Origin: JAGLOK01 sp963677605
GTDB lineage: Bacteria; Bacillota; Clostridia; Christensenellales; UMGS416
NCBI GenBank assembly: GCA_963677605.2
Contig: CAXXDX010000006.1
Coordinates: forward strand, 1,364,001-1,428,000
Direction of reading: 5' to 3'
DNA: 64,000 nt
A program made the translations under genes and the position numbers. The notes under the pieces are model-generated. The model was not told the DNA's origin. It was given only the letters and a program-made list of their open reading frames with translations, and did no database searches. Shown piece after piece: positions 29,483-38,957 of the stretch; position 1 is the stretch's first letter; each line of letters opens with the position of its first letter.

Positions 29483-30060
29483 TATTCACCTCCCAAACAT
29501 TCTATAAGTATACTATTATCAATAATCTTGACCTCGATGTCATTTTGTCGTCCAATTAGCTCCCAATTTTTATCATTTTCTTCTAATACGTAAAAATACC
29601 TAGGACCAATATTATTAACTTGGCAACCATAGCTATCAAACAACTCAATTATACCTCCATAAGAAATCATCTTAATAACATATTTTTCATTATGCATACT
29701 TATATAGTATTTTAACTGAATATCTCCTACATATACTGAGTTTTTGTACCTCTTAATTCTATCTCCTGTTCCATAAGTAAATGCTGTAGGTATATATCCC
29801 GAGGTTTTACCTTTATATGCAAAATGCTCTTTTGTAATATTTTCATTAGTAGTTTCTACAATATATAGGTAATCTGAGCTTTGAATAAATTCTGTCTCAC
29901 TATCTTCAGAAACCATATTTCCAATTATTTCTTCTATTTCAATATATTTGTTTGTTGGCAAAACGTTGGTAAATAGATTTACCGTAAGAGGTGTTCCAAA
30001 AACTATTAATACAATTATAAGAATAATCGATATTACTATTTCTAATTTTACATCTATCAT
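29482..30060 (-). CDS. Membrane-anchored protein, unknown; possible partner of the RHS tip
   Basis: A 192-residue protein with one N-terminal transmembrane helix (about residues 8-28) and a beta-rich outer domain with many Tyr, Ile and Glu. No family is recognised. It starts 15 nt after the RHS-tip stop. Genes in that position are often immunity proteins of RHS toxins. The anchored outside domain would suit a toxin acting in the envelope, but this is inference from position only. Confidence 0.55.
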   Translation of the reverse strand: MIDVKLEIVISIILIIVLIVFGTPLTVNLFTNVLPTNKYIEIEEIIGNMVSEDSETEFIQSSDYLYIVETTNENITKEHFAYKGKTSGYIPTAFTYGTGDRIKRYKNSVYVGDIQLKYYISMHNEKYVIKMISYGGIIELFDSYGCQVNNIGPRYFYVLEENDKNWELIGRQNDIEVKIIDNSILIECLGGE

Positions 30061-30075
30061 ATAAACCTCTATATT

Positions 30076-31101
30076 TTAAGCTATTGCAGGTAATTGTGAT
30101 GCCCAGTATATCACAGGTAATGAGTAAGGTGCAATAATGCCAAAGGCAATAACTGCATACGTCAGATATTTCCTATCTTGTCTTACTTCAACCATCGTTG
30201 CCTGCACCTGATAAACACCATCTTCATTTTTAGGAGATACTGTTTTGTAGCCAAATGAAGAAACATTTCCACTTTCCTTGTATATACCAGCTACTTTATT
30301 TCCATCTGCATTAACACTGCCCGCTTCAAATGAACCACCATTACTTGCCGCTACAAATTTAGTATACATAATATCATCCAAAGTTGATGACACCTCTATA
30401 GCTTTCATCCAGCCAAAAAGTTCACCGCCACCTACATAACATAAATCTATATTTATGTCACCACTCGCTCCATATGTTCGTTTTAAGTTAAATGAATTAT
30501 ATTGTACTAATCTAAACACCCATAAATCAAATATAACCTCTTCTTCGTATGGGTATTCCACAGTATTGAGATTGATCTTTCCAGATGAAGTTATAGAGAT
30601 GGTTTTTTCAGGTGGAGTTTCATTATTTTCACTCGTATCCTCCGGCTCTGGATCAGGAACTACACCGCCATCATCATCATTTCCACCTCCCGTGTCAGGC
30701 TCAGTCCATATCATTCCACCATCAAAAAGCATCTTTCTCTGTGTTATCACTGACCAATGTCCGGTAGGATCAGTATAGTTTACTGGATTGTTGCCAGTGT
30801 ACGTATACAGATTCTGTGTCCACGGTTCATATGCGCTGCCTTTATAGCTATCCTGCGAGATAAACCTACCAGTGTTACTATTATAATATCTTGCATTCAG
30901 GTAGTAAAGACCGGTTGTTCCATCTGATATAGCTCCCGTAAACTCTGTCTCATTAAGCAGCGCGCCAGTTTCAACAGTGTTTACGAATGCATCATATGAG
31001 GTATTTAACCTTACCATAATACCAGAGGATTCAACAGGATTCATAAAACTGTCAACTCCTTCTATAATGGATATTACTTTGCAGTTATATGATGGCAGCA
31101 C
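30076..31101 (-). CDS. Orphan RHS-repeat tip with variable C-terminal domain
   Basis: A 341-residue fragment. Residues ~64-115 are the conserved RHS core boundary (GLYYLNARYYNSNTGRF, then NLYTYTGNNPVNYTDPTGH). A Gly/Asp/Pro-rich linker (about 135-165) and a ~170-residue C-terminal domain of unknown type follow, ending in a hydrophobic helix. The long upstream RHS body, signal peptide and delivery domains are missing. The GTG start has no ribosome binding site, and the frame is open only to about 31140. It is probably a displaced tip or silent cassette, not a complete toxin. Confidence 0.75.
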   Translation of the reverse strand: MLPSYNCKVISIIEGVDSFMNPVESSGIMVRLNTSYDAFVNTVETGALLNETEFTGAISDGTTGLYYLNARYYNSNTGRFISQDSYKGSAYEPWTQNLYTYTGNNPVNYTDPTGHWSVITQRKMLFDGGMIWTEPDTGGGNDDDGGVVPDPEPEDTSENNETPPEKTISITSSGKINLNTVEYPYEEEVIFDLWVFRLVQYNSFNLKRTYGASGDINIDLCYVGGGELFGWMKAIEVSSTLDDIMYTKFVAASNGGSFEAGSVNADGNKVAGIYKESGNVSSFGYKTVSPKNEDGVYQVQATMVEVRQDRKYLTYAVIAFGIIAPYSLPVIYWASQLPAIA

Positions 31102-31154
31102 ATAGCAAAGCTGTATAATGTGACATACCCTGCTATTCGCCTAAGACATGATAA

Positions 31155-31301
31155 AATCATAAAAAAGTCAAGATTTACGACAAGAAACAGGGTGAGCCTT
31201 TTATTCCGTTGGTCAAAAACTTAGCTATCAATGAAAAAATAGAGTTAGATAATGCAAAACTTTTAATAAATGAATATAAAAAACAGAATGGAAAACGTTA
31301 A
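31155..31301 (+). other. Coding-like remnant without a start codon
   Basis: An open frame of about 48 codons with credible composition (VKIYDKKQGEPFIPLVKNL) ends at TAA 31299-31301. It has no ATG, GTG or TTG start with a ribosome binding site and is stopped upstream at about 31152. It may be the 3-prime end of a lost gene. No family is recognised. Confidence 0.3.
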
Positions 31302-31307
31302 ACATAT

Positions 31308-31571
31308 ATGATTTACATTCTTATATTAGTTTTAATTTTGCTGGCAGGTCAAGTAATTAAATCTTTACTCAAAAACAAACTTTTGGGAACGATTAAACCA
31401 TTTATTAATATCGTTTTGATTATAATCGCTGGTTCTGCCAAAACAATTAACACCTCAATTCTTCTGGCCTTAACTCTGGCTATACTGATTGCGATATATT
31501 TTATTTGCAGAGTTAAAGTAAAAAAGTCTCAAGAAGATGAAATAACAAAAATGAAAATTTCTGGCCTGTAA
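31308..31571 (+). CDS. Small hydrophobic membrane protein
   Basis: An 87-residue protein with three likely transmembrane helices (about residues 2-20, 29-45 and 48-67) and a charged C-terminal tail. It has no convincing ribosome binding site and follows a gene remnant by 6 nt. A bidirectional terminator follows 12 nt after the stop. No family is recognised. Confidence 0.5.
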   Translation: MIYILILVLILLAGQVIKSLLKNKLLGTIKPFINIVLIIIAGSAKTINTSILLALTLAILIAIYFICRVKVKKSQEDEITKMKISGL

Positions 31572-31582
31572 TTTTCTCAACT

Positions 31583-31612
31583 AAAAAGGAACCGAATCAA
31601 TCGGTTCCTTTT
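31583..31612. terminator. Bidirectional terminator
   Basis: AAAAGGAACCGA pairs perfectly with TCGGTTCCTTTT around ATCAA. It serves the small membrane gene (plus) and the GPH symporter gene (minus), which converge here. Confidence 0.88.
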
Positions 31613-31629
31613 AATTATATAAAAATAGT

Positions 31630-33072
31630 TTATAAAAGAGTTCCCTTCCAGCTTTTCACTTCTTCTGCTAAAGCTTCATCAACACTTTCTCCGCTTCTTT
31701 TTGAATCTAAATATTTTCTCAGCTTATTATATTTCTCATTGTCTAACGGCATTGTTTTTGCTATGTACGCACCCACCACAAGCAAAACAGCCGGAACAAT
31801 AGCCAGTATCAAACGAATAGTAAGTATCGCACTCTCAGGCTGAACTATACCTTCGCCTTCTTTGAAGCCGGCAAGTCCCAACCCCATCATTACAAGAGCG
31901 ATAGCACCGGCAGAGCAGGCTTTCCTTATAAGAGTCTGCACTCCCGAAAAGCGTCCTTCCGCTCTTTTTTCAAAGTATAGCTCTCCGACATCCGTAACAT
32001 CAGAGAATATTGAAAACACCATTACTACAGGCATAGCAAGCGAAACGCCCATCAATGCCGCAAGCACAAACATCACAGCTATCGACATTTGCGGAGTTAT
32101 AAACAGTGTACATACCGCAAAAAACGCCCAAAGCAGGCTGCCTAATGCAAAGCTGAATTTCTTGCTTGTTTTTTTTGCAATGAAAACAGCAAGCGGTATA
32201 GAACATATTTCAACCAGAATCAAAACACCCAAAACAAGATTTCCCATTTCTTCCTTGACCAAATAAAACTTCATGAAAAACATAAACAAAGTCGTAATTA
32301 CATCCAGCGCCAAAAAAGAGCACAGGTACATATAAACAAGCTTCCTGAAGGATTTTACCTGCATGGTTTCAATTAGCTCTTTAAAAATATTCCCTTTTCG
32401 CTTTGGCTCATGCATATATTCATTTCTTTCTTTTGTCTTAAAGAATGTGCCTATCCACGGAAGAGCAAAGAAAGCGCCAAAGACCACTGCCATTGCAATA
32501 TACCCCATCCTAACGTTATCAAATGCGCCCCAGATTACAGGCGGAATGACTGCGCACAAAAGCGAAGAACCCAGAGAAAATCCCATCCTTATGCCAGAGA
32601 CGGACGAGCGCTCGTTATAGTCGTCGGTAAGTTCCGGCATCATCGCCTGATAGGGAACCATGACCATAGTATTGACTGTTGAAAAGAATATATAAGCAAG
32701 CATAGCAAATGCAATTCTCAGGATTTGATCAGAAAAATCTGCAGGAAACCACAAGAGGAAAAACGATACAAAAATAAACGGTACGCCTATTAAAAAGTAC
32801 GGCCTTCTTCTTCCCCATTTGGTTCGCGTGTTGTCGGATATCCTTCCCATCAATGGATCGCTTATAGCGTCCCACACTTTGGAGACTGCAATGACAATAC
32901 CCGCCCAGAAAGGTGAAATCTTAACTACTGTGGTTAAAAAGATTGCATAGTAGAAGTTAATTATGTTAAAGGCTCCGCCGCCGTATAAATCTGCCGCCGC
33001 AAACCAAAACTTAGTTGAAAATTTAAGCTTACCCGCCGATGTGTTTGTTGCCTTCTCAGTTGCTTGACTCAT
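31630..33072 (-). CDS. GPH-family sugar:cation symporter (MFS)
   Basis: A 480-residue, 12-helix transporter of the glycoside-pentoside-hexuronide group (MelB/YihO relatives). The family signature is clear near residue 65: DAISDPLMGRISDNT, then KWGRRRPYFLIG. It imports a glycoside or hexuronide with Na+ or H+. No sugar catabolic gene is adjacent, so the substrate is open. The divergent XRE regulator gene 175 nt upstream might control it. Confidence 0.92.
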   Translation of the reverse strand: MSQATEKATNTSAGKLKFSTKFWFAAADLYGGGAFNIINFYYAIFLTTVVKISPFWAGIVIAVSKVWDAISDPLMGRISDNTRTKWGRRRPYFLIGVPFIFVSFFLLWFPADFSDQILRIAFAMLAYIFFSTVNTMVMVPYQAMMPELTDDYNERSSVSGIRMGFSLGSSLLCAVIPPVIWGAFDNVRMGYIAMAVVFGAFFALPWIGTFFKTKERNEYMHEPKRKGNIFKELIETMQVKSFRKLVYMYLCSFLALDVITTLFMFFMKFYLVKEEMGNLVLGVLILVEICSIPLAVFIAKKTSKKFSFALGSLLWAFFAVCTLFITPQMSIAVMFVLAALMGVSLAMPVVMVFSIFSDVTDVGELYFEKRAEGRFSGVQTLIRKACSAGAIALVMMGLGLAGFKEGEGIVQPESAILTIRLILAIVPAVLLVVGAYIAKTMPLDNEKYNKLRKYLDSKRSGESVDEALAEEVKSWKGTLL

Positions 33073-33176
33073 TTTCCGACCTCCTGCTTTTTTATGTATT
33101 AATTCAATAATATCATCCAGCTCAGTTATTTAAAAGCAAAACATTCGGCATACATTTGTATACATGCTTTTTACTC

Positions 33177-33205
33177 TTGACAGTCAGTCTTTTGTATAGT
33201 ATGCT
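33177..33205 (+). promoter_or_regulatory. Promoter of the XRE regulator operon
   Basis: -35 TTGACA (33177-33182), a 17-nt spacer and -10 TATGCT (33200-33205). Confidence 0.6.
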
Positions 33206-33247
33206 TTACATATTATAAATCGTGCTATACACAAGAGGAGGTCTTTT

Positions 33248-33481
33248 ATGCCCCTTAACAACAATCTGCGAAGAATGCGCTTTGAGGCGGGAGAGATGAG
33301 TCAGCAGACTCTTGCCGAAAAAGCAGGAGTCACCCGTATGACTATCTATTCCATAGAAAAAGGCAAATACGTTCCTTCAACGCTTCTGGCTTTAAAGTTT
33401 GCCCATATTTTCAATGTATCCGTTGAGGAAATCTTTTCTCTGGATCAATCCGAAATAAAGGAGATAGAAAAAAATGAATAA
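33248..33481 (+). CDS. XRE-family HTH transcriptional regulator
   Basis: A 77-residue single HTH_3 domain protein (SQQTLAEKAGVTRMTIYSIEKG at about residues 17-38). It is preceded by GAGGAGG. It overlaps the next gene, an eight-helix membrane protein, by 8 nt. Small XRE regulator plus membrane protein pairs of this kind are common in Bacillota and often autoregulate. Confidence 0.92.
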   Translation: MPLNNNLRRMRFEAGEMSQQTLAEKAGVTRMTIYSIEKGKYVPSTLLALKFAHIFNVSVEEIFSLDQSEIKEIEKNE

Positions 33482-34361
33482 AACAGCTTCGTTAAATAAA
33501 GGCGGAAACATTCTTTCAAAGCTTTCATTTGCCGCTTACATAGCAGCAATATCTGCATTCATCATACTTTCAGCCTCGCTCATATGGTTTTATAAGAACC
33601 TGACGGCTGCTGACCTCGGCCCTAACTGGCTGGCGATAGTCACAGCCTTATCAATACTCGTTTTAGGGCTTTGCTTTTTGGTTATACTCTGGTTTTTATG
33701 GAAAAGCTCACACACCGCAGAAAATCCCAGCATTGTAAGGTCATTGTCTATGGCTTTAGGCTGTGTTTCTGCGGTATCACTTGCAGTTATGGCAGTTGCG
33801 CTCGGCGATATAGGAAAGCAAACCGAGGCAGGATTTAGCTCTTTAAGCGAGTGGACAATGATTTTATTGGGACTTATAGCAACCTTCTTGTTTCTTGCAC
33901 TAAGCGCGCCTGAGATCATAAAGTCTCAAAAAGCAGACAGCGTAAGTACTGTAAAAAATGACGATATATTATTTATTTCAATAAATGAAGTTGGCATGAT
34001 TTGTTCGCTGATGTCCTTATTAGCTATAGTCTTTGGCTTTATCGTTCCTATGTTGGAGCAGTTCAGAGAGCATATTCTTGTTATATTTACCGTCATAGCA
34101 TTTTTACCGTGGGGTCTAATGATATTGTTCTGGTTTGTTTCAAGGCGAAAAAAGGTATCATCATGGTGGGATGAAAAACAAATGACCGATATGGGGCGCT
34201 CTTCATTTTATGCGCTTATTTCAGTTGTCGCCATTTCGGCAGCATTGTATGCATTGGGTCTTATTTTGCCGTCATTTGACGCCGCTGTCGTGTGGTTTCC
34301 TGCGGTTATCATATCGGCTGTTGCGGTTTTTTCATCGTTTAATGTGGTATATTCACGGTAA
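33474..34361 (+). CDS. Eight-helix membrane protein, unknown, coupled to XRE regulator
   Basis: A 295-residue protein with eight predicted transmembrane helices in two blocks of four, joined by a short soluble loop (about residues 145-170). No conserved catalytic motif is recognised. Its start lies inside the XRE regulator gene, which suggests translational coupling and a common function. A terminator follows 38 nt after the stop. Confidence 0.7.
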   Translation: MNKTASLNKGGNILSKLSFAAYIAAISAFIILSASLIWFYKNLTAADLGPNWLAIVTALSILVLGLCFLVILWFLWKSSHTAENPSIVRSLSMALGCVSAVSLAVMAVALGDIGKQTEAGFSSLSEWTMILLGLIATFLFLALSAPEIIKSQKADSVSTVKNDDILFISINEVGMICSLMSLLAIVFGFIVPMLEQFREHILVIFTVIAFLPWGLMILFWFVSRRKKVSSWWDEKQMTDMGRSSFYALISVVAISAALYALGLILPSFDAAVVWFPAVIISAVAVFSSFNVVYSR

Positions 34362-34398
34362 CTGTATTTAATATTAGTTTGTAAGTTTAAAATTATCG

Positions 34399-34423
34399 CC
34401 ACCCTGTAATGGGTGGTTTTTTT
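34399..34423 (+). terminator. Terminator of the XRE-membrane protein operon
   Basis: CCACCC / GGGTGG stem with loop TGTAAT and seven T. Confidence 0.88.
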
Positions 34424-34429
34424 CTATAT

Positions 34430-35635
34430 GCAAACTATGCACCCCGAACTCAGTTTAACTTTGTGTTACCTATAATCTCTTGCGGGTATACCTTCGCCGT
34501 TTAATTTTTCCTGTCCTGATAGCCAACCGGCGGCTCTAATGTGGCAAACAAGGCATTTGGCAATTTAAGAGATTTTAAAAAATAAAAATCTCGTAAATTC
34601 GCCTTCAACCGTCATAGTTTTAGAAACGTCAGTACGAATTTTACAGGCAAAATTCTCTTTGGGCTGGCGCCCCCGTGCCCCGTTTCGCCTGTCGGCGAAT
34701 TATAAAGCTATTCTTTTCCACCTAAGCTGTACGAAGCCGTAGACTAAGCTAAAGAAATAAAGCTAAATTACTGCGCATAAAAAGCTCAGCAAAAAGAGAT
34801 GCGAACCCTTGAGCCAGTTTGCAAAAGCAGTCGGCTGAAAAGAAAACGGCTCATGGCGTTCGCGTTTTTATGAACCTTTTTTAAAAAAGGTTCCCTCAGC
34901 GGAGCGTGATTCAATAAAGGTTATTGCTCTGTTTCATTTTGCGGAGCAGAAAACTTTCTCTCACTTCTTTTTTATCAAACTTCCTTAATCCTCGCAGAAA
35001 CTTCGGTCTTTTTGCAAACCAACCACTGGCGAGGAATATTTTTTTATTTTTTTGGCGGCATCGCTTCGCTCCTCCGCATTTTCTATCAAACTAACCATTT
35101 CCACCTGAGCTGTATGAAGCCGTAGGCTAAACTAAAGAAACAAAGCTGAGTCATTGCGCAGCGAAAAGACACACTTTGTATAGGAGCTGCAACCCCTTGA
35201 CCAAGCTAAGATAAACGCAGTCAGTTGTCTTTGTTGCCTGTCAGGGGTTGCGTCTTTTGGCTACTTTTTTAAAAAAGTAGCGCCAAGCGGCAGCGATCCC
35301 AAAACAAAGAAAAATGCTCAAGTAGCGTTTTGCGGAGCAGAAAACTTTGTCTTACTGCATTTTATTCAGCTATCCTCCCCGAACGCCAATAGCATTTGGC
35401 TCTTTAAAAGATTTTTAAAAAACTAAAATCTTATAAAGATGCCACCTAAGTGTCAGCAATCATTGGACGTCAGTACGAATTTTGCAAGCAAAATTCTTTA
35501 TGGATGGGATATTTTTTTCTTTCTTTCGGCGGCATCGCTTCGCTCCTCCGCATTTTCTATCAAACTAACCATTTCCACCTGAGCTGTATGAAGCCGTAGG
35601 CTAAACCAAAGAAACAAAGCTGAGTCATTGCAACT
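34430..35635. repeat. Noncoding modular repeat cluster A
   Basis: A 1.2 kb stretch without a credible gene, built from at least three tandem copies or part-copies of a ~400-nt module. Recurrent parts are a GGCGGCATCGCTTCGCTCC block, a block around AGCTGTATGAAGCCGTAGG, a variable-arm stem-loop (34801-34863 and 35189-35251), a short A/T hairpin (34872-34893 and 35261-35280) followed by a CGGAGCG or CGGCAGCG motif, GCGGAGCAGAAAAC, and a CCTCGC...GCGAGG block (34989-35036). A 104-nt direct repeat (35054-35157 and 35528-35631) differs at one base. Another part, GACGTCAGTACGAATTTT, occurs twice. Confidence 0.8.
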
Positions 35636-35637
35636 TA

Positions 35638-35671
35638 AATCCCTCAGTCAGCTTCGCTGACTGAGGGGTTT
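35638..35671. terminator. Strong TTCG-loop hairpin
   Basis: CCCTCAGTCAGC / GCTGACTGAGGG with a TTCG tetraloop, flanked by AAAT and TTTAT. It probably ends transcription of the TSUP gene (minus strand, 109 nt away). It replaces the distal part of the last repeat module. Confidence 0.65.
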
Positions 35672-35779
35672 ATATTACATATGAGGCGTGGCAGGATTAG
35701 ATACAATATCTAGCGCCCCAAGCACACTCACATTTAACATTTATAAATATACTTACCACAGACTATAATCCCCCCACCA

Positions 35780-36535
35780 CTAAGCAACAATATCCCACAA
35801 TATCTTGCCAAAAATCAAAACCAACACAAAAATAAGCATCGGCTTAATAAACTTGTCTCCTTTATGAATAGCCATATGTGAACCGGTTATTCCGCCGGCA
35901 ATGCCGAAAATTCCGGCAGGAAGCGCAAGCTGCCACAAAACATGCCCGCCAGACCAAAAGGCGATAAGCGCGGCAACGTTGCTGGAAAGGTTAACTACTT
36001 TGGCGTTTCCGGAAGCTGTTGCCATGTCTTCGCCGAAAATCATCGTATAGCCTATTATGAGAAATGTTCCCGTTCCGGGCCCGATAAGCCCGTCATACAT
36101 GCCGATGAAAAAACCGAGCGCGCTGCAAATTATAACCGTCGCCCATCTTTTTATATCTCTTTTTTTCTGCTGCTTGTGAAAAAATATCCCCGCTGCAGCA
36201 ACAGGAAGACCGCAAAGAATTATAATTTTAAGTGTATCCGATGATACGTTTTGTGCGATGGTCGCGCCGATGTAAGAACCGGGAAGAGCAAATGCTCCCG
36301 CTGTCAGCGCCTGCAAAAGAATTATTTTATTGTTTTTAAAATACTTGCCCGCAGCAAAAACAGTGCCCATAGCAGCCGACATTTTATTAGAGCCTGCAGC
36401 AGTCTGCGCCGGAAGCCCCAAAGCCAGATACGCAGGAAGCGAAATAAGCCCGCCACCGCCGGCAACCGAATCTACAAAACTTGCAAAAAATATAAGCGGA
36501 CACAAAACAAGATACATCCACCACGAAATTACCAT
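35780..36535 (-). CDS. TSUP-family transporter (TauE/SafE-like sulfite/organic anion exporter)
   Basis: A 251-residue, eight-helix TSUP protein. The two family repeats begin with FVDSVAGGGGLISLPAYL (residue ~20) and with GMYDGLIGPGTGTFLII (~145). Members export sulfite, sulfoacetate or other small organosulfur anions. The LCP gene is 9 nt upstream on the same strand and may be co-transcribed, although the functions look unrelated. Confidence 0.9.
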   Translation of the reverse strand: MVISWWMYLVLCPLIFFASFVDSVAGGGGLISLPAYLALGLPAQTAAGSNKMSAAMGTVFAAGKYFKNNKIILLQALTAGAFALPGSYIGATIAQNVSSDTLKIIILCGLPVAAAGIFFHKQQKKRDIKRWATVIICSALGFFIGMYDGLIGPGTGTFLIIGYTMIFGEDMATASGNAKVVNLSSNVAALIAFWSGGHVLWQLALPAGIFGIAGGITGSHMAIHKGDKFIKPMLIFVLVLIFGKILWDIVA

Positions 36536-36544
36536 ATCATACCC

Positions 36545-37891
36545 TCAGCCCGTCATTATCTCTTTTCCGGGATTTTCATTTATATACCAGTTAACGTGAA
36601 CTCCGGCAGTTGCAAAAATGTTTTTTGCCATAGTCTGAAGTTCCGCTGTCTGGGTTTCAATAACCGTTCTGTCTCCGCCCTCAATCGCCTTTTGAACGGT
36701 GTTCATCTTCCGCTTAAGCCACGACCTGTTGGCGGATGATATTTTAAATGACGTATCACTGTTTATTGCATCGTTTATTAAATCTATGCTTCCTTCAGCC
36801 TGGATTATCGCCCACGTTAGGTGCGCATACTTCTGGGATGCTTCGGGCATGGGCTCAGGCGTAAAGCCATAAATATCTTCAATAAGCGCTATGCGTTCTT
36901 CATCGTCCAACACATACATGCTCCAGTTGAATATCTGCAGAAAGTGTCCTTCCACAGTGTGCATTCCAATATTTTCGCTGTCAAGATTCTTGCCGAAGAT
37001 TGCAAGCGCGCAGAACTGGTCAAAGCTCATATTCGTATATACTTCGTCTTTAAGCGAGTTTATTATGTTTGGCACTTCAAGGATAAGGTTTGACTCCTGA
37101 AGCTTGTTAAATATCGCAAGCATAATCTTTTTTTGCCTGTTAACGCGCCCTATATCGTTGTCGATTCCCTTTCGCGCACGGCAGTAATCCAGTACATCCT
37201 GACCGTCCATGTGCTGGAAACCGGGATTTAACGTTCTGCCCTGCATCTTAACTGTAACATCGACGTTGTAATCCACGCCGTCTATTGCGTCCACCAAAGT
37301 CTTGACGGCGGTCATGTTTACACCCATGTAATAGTCTATGCTGATGCCGCCCATCACGTTTTCAACGCTCTTTGCCACATAGTTAAAGCCGTCGCCCTCC
37401 ACTCCTCCTCCGTGATACAAGGAAGAGTTTAGTTTATATATGCCGGGAGTGTTGTAAATCGGCGCAAATGTGTCGCGCGGAACGGATATCATGTCGGCTT
37501 TGTTGTTGTCAAAATCGATAGCGAGTATAAGCATCACGTCGGCATAGTAATTTTTGTCCCAGTCCGAACGCTCAGGAGCATAGTCGGCACCTACTATCAG
37601 TATATTTATAATGCCGCTGTTAAGAGCCTCTTCGTTGTGCTCAAAATCATTCGGATTTTTAGTCGGCTTCTCGGTAAGCTCCGGCACAGTTACATAAGAA
37701 GGCGGTTCCACAGTCGGTGCGGGTGTTGCAGTAGGCGCAGGCGTCGCAAAAAGCGCGATAGGGTTTACAGCCACTTTATAGGTGACCAAAACACCCATCG
37801 AAAAGGCTGTGGCAAGGCACAGCAAAAACAGCAGAACTTTAACCCACTTGTTTCTGAAGAATGCTTTTAGCAGTGAAAAAAACGTTTTCAA
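36545..37891 (-). CDS. LytR-CpsA-Psr (LCP) family cell-wall glycopolymer ligase
   Basis: A 448-residue protein that attaches teichoic acids or capsule to peptidoglycan outside the membrane. It has an N-terminal cytoplasmic stub, one transmembrane helix (about 17-39), a Pro/Thr linker, then the LCP domain with the catalytic loop MISVPRDTF and the phosphate-binding Arg cluster YCRARKGID then DIGRVNRQ. These are intact, unlike the lipoprotein LCP at 24.7 kb. A ~120-residue helical C-terminal extension follows. Confidence 0.93.
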   Translation of the reverse strand: MKTFFSLLKAFFRNKWVKVLLFLLCLATAFSMGVLVTYKVAVNPIALFATPAPTATPAPTVEPPSYVTVPELTEKPTKNPNDFEHNEEALNSGIINILIVGADYAPERSDWDKNYYADVMLILAIDFDNNKADMISVPRDTFAPIYNTPGIYKLNSSLYHGGGVEGDGFNYVAKSVENVMGGISIDYYMGVNMTAVKTLVDAIDGVDYNVDVTVKMQGRTLNPGFQHMDGQDVLDYCRARKGIDNDIGRVNRQKKIMLAIFNKLQESNLILEVPNIINSLKDEVYTNMSFDQFCALAIFGKNLDSENIGMHTVEGHFLQIFNWSMYVLDDEERIALIEDIYGFTPEPMPEASQKYAHLTWAIIQAEGSIDLINDAINSDTSFKISSANRSWLKRKMNTVQKAIEGGDRTVIETQTAELQTMAKNIFATAGVHVNWYINENPGKEIMTG

Positions 37892-38003
37892 ACCTGTGCT
37901 CCCGACCTTTTTGTGATGTGTCTATATATTTTACAGTATATGTTATACCTTTACAATAGATGCACACCGCTATATACTTTTTAGTGATTTGGAGATTAAT
38001 TTT

Positions 38004-38957
38004 ATGAATATAACAGTTATTGGCTGCGGCCGCTGGGGCTGCTTTTTGGCGTGGTATCTGGATAGACAAGGCCACAGCGTTACGCTCTACGGAAGAAAGA
38101 CCTCAAAGCGTTTTCATGAGCTTCAGAAAACACGCGAAAACAAATATATGAAGATAAGCAAGAGCATTAATCTGTGCTCGGATTTATCGAAGTGCGCCGA
38201 AAACGCGGACTATCTTTTAATATCAATAAGCGCGCAAAACCTGCGCTCGCTCTCAAAGGAGCTGTCGGCGTACAACCTCAAAGACAAGCCGCTGGTTATC
38301 TGCATGAAAGGGCTGGAAGAAAACACAGGCGCAAGGCTTACGGAAATCGTCGAGGAATACACCGCAGCGAAGGTTGCCGTCTGGGCAGGCCCAGGGCACG
38401 TAGAAGACTTTGTCGGCGGCATCTCCAACTGCATGGTTATAGATTCAAGTAACGAGGATTTAAAATATGAACTGGTGGAGGCATTTTCAAGCGACTTAAT
38501 CCGCTTTTACTACGGCACGGATTTAGTCGGAACTGAGATAGGCGCTGCTGCAAAAAACGTCATCGGCATCGCAGCCGGAATGTTGGACGGGCTGAAGCAT
38601 TCGTCGCTTAAAGGCGCACTCATGTCCCGCGGAACAAGAGAAATTTCAAGGCTTATATCCGCCATGGGAGGAAGCGAGCTTTCAGCCTACGGGCTTGCAC
38701 ACCTTGGCGACTACAGCGCAACCGTGTTTTCAAAATACTCGCACAACAGAAAGTTCGGCGAAACATTCGTCTTGCACAATAGCTACGAAGACTTAGCAGA
38801 AGGCGTACCCACATCCAAGGCGATGATGATACTCAGCAAAAAATACGGCGTTGAGCTCCCTATCTGCAACGCCGTATATCAGATTGTCCACGAGGGGCGC
38901 GATGCCGAGGAAATGCTCAACGACCTATTCATGCGCTCCATTAAAAACGAGTTTTAG
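38004..38957 (+). CDS. gpsA: NAD(P)-dependent glycerol-3-phosphate dehydrogenase
   Basis: Makes sn-glycerol-3-phosphate for phospholipid synthesis. The 317-residue protein has the Rossmann motif GCGRWG at residues 7-12, the catalytic Lys in AAAKNVIGIAAG (near 185) and the GDYSATVFSKYSHNRKFG signature near 240. The start ATG 38004 has GGAG upstream; TTG 37989 overlaps that site and is rejected. Motif I GxGxWG fits, although the usual first Gly-rich residue set is slightly changed. It ends 4 nt inside the convergent ALDH gene. Confidence 0.92.
   Translation: MNITVIGCGRWGCFLAWYLDRQGHSVTLYGRKTSKRFHELQKTRENKYMKISKSINLCSDLSKCAENADYLLISISAQNLRSLSKELSAYNLKDKPLVICMKGLEENTGARLTEIVEEYTAAKVAVWAGPGHVEDFVGGISNCMVIDSSNEDLKYELVEAFSSDLIRFYYGTDLVGTEIGAAAKNVIGIAAGMLDGLKHSSLKGALMSRGTREISRLISAMGGSELSAYGLAHLGDYSATVFSKYSHNRKFGETFVLHNSYEDLAEGVPTSKAMMILSKKYGVELPICNAVYQIVHEGRDAEEMLNDLFMRSIKNEF

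Noticed and set aside
28600..31600. Prophage or transposon around the RHS tip
   Set aside because: No integrase, transposase or structural phage gene is visible.
36251..36739. 162-codon plus-strand frame
   Set aside because: Antisense to the TSUP and LCP genes, Arg/Ser-rich shadow composition.
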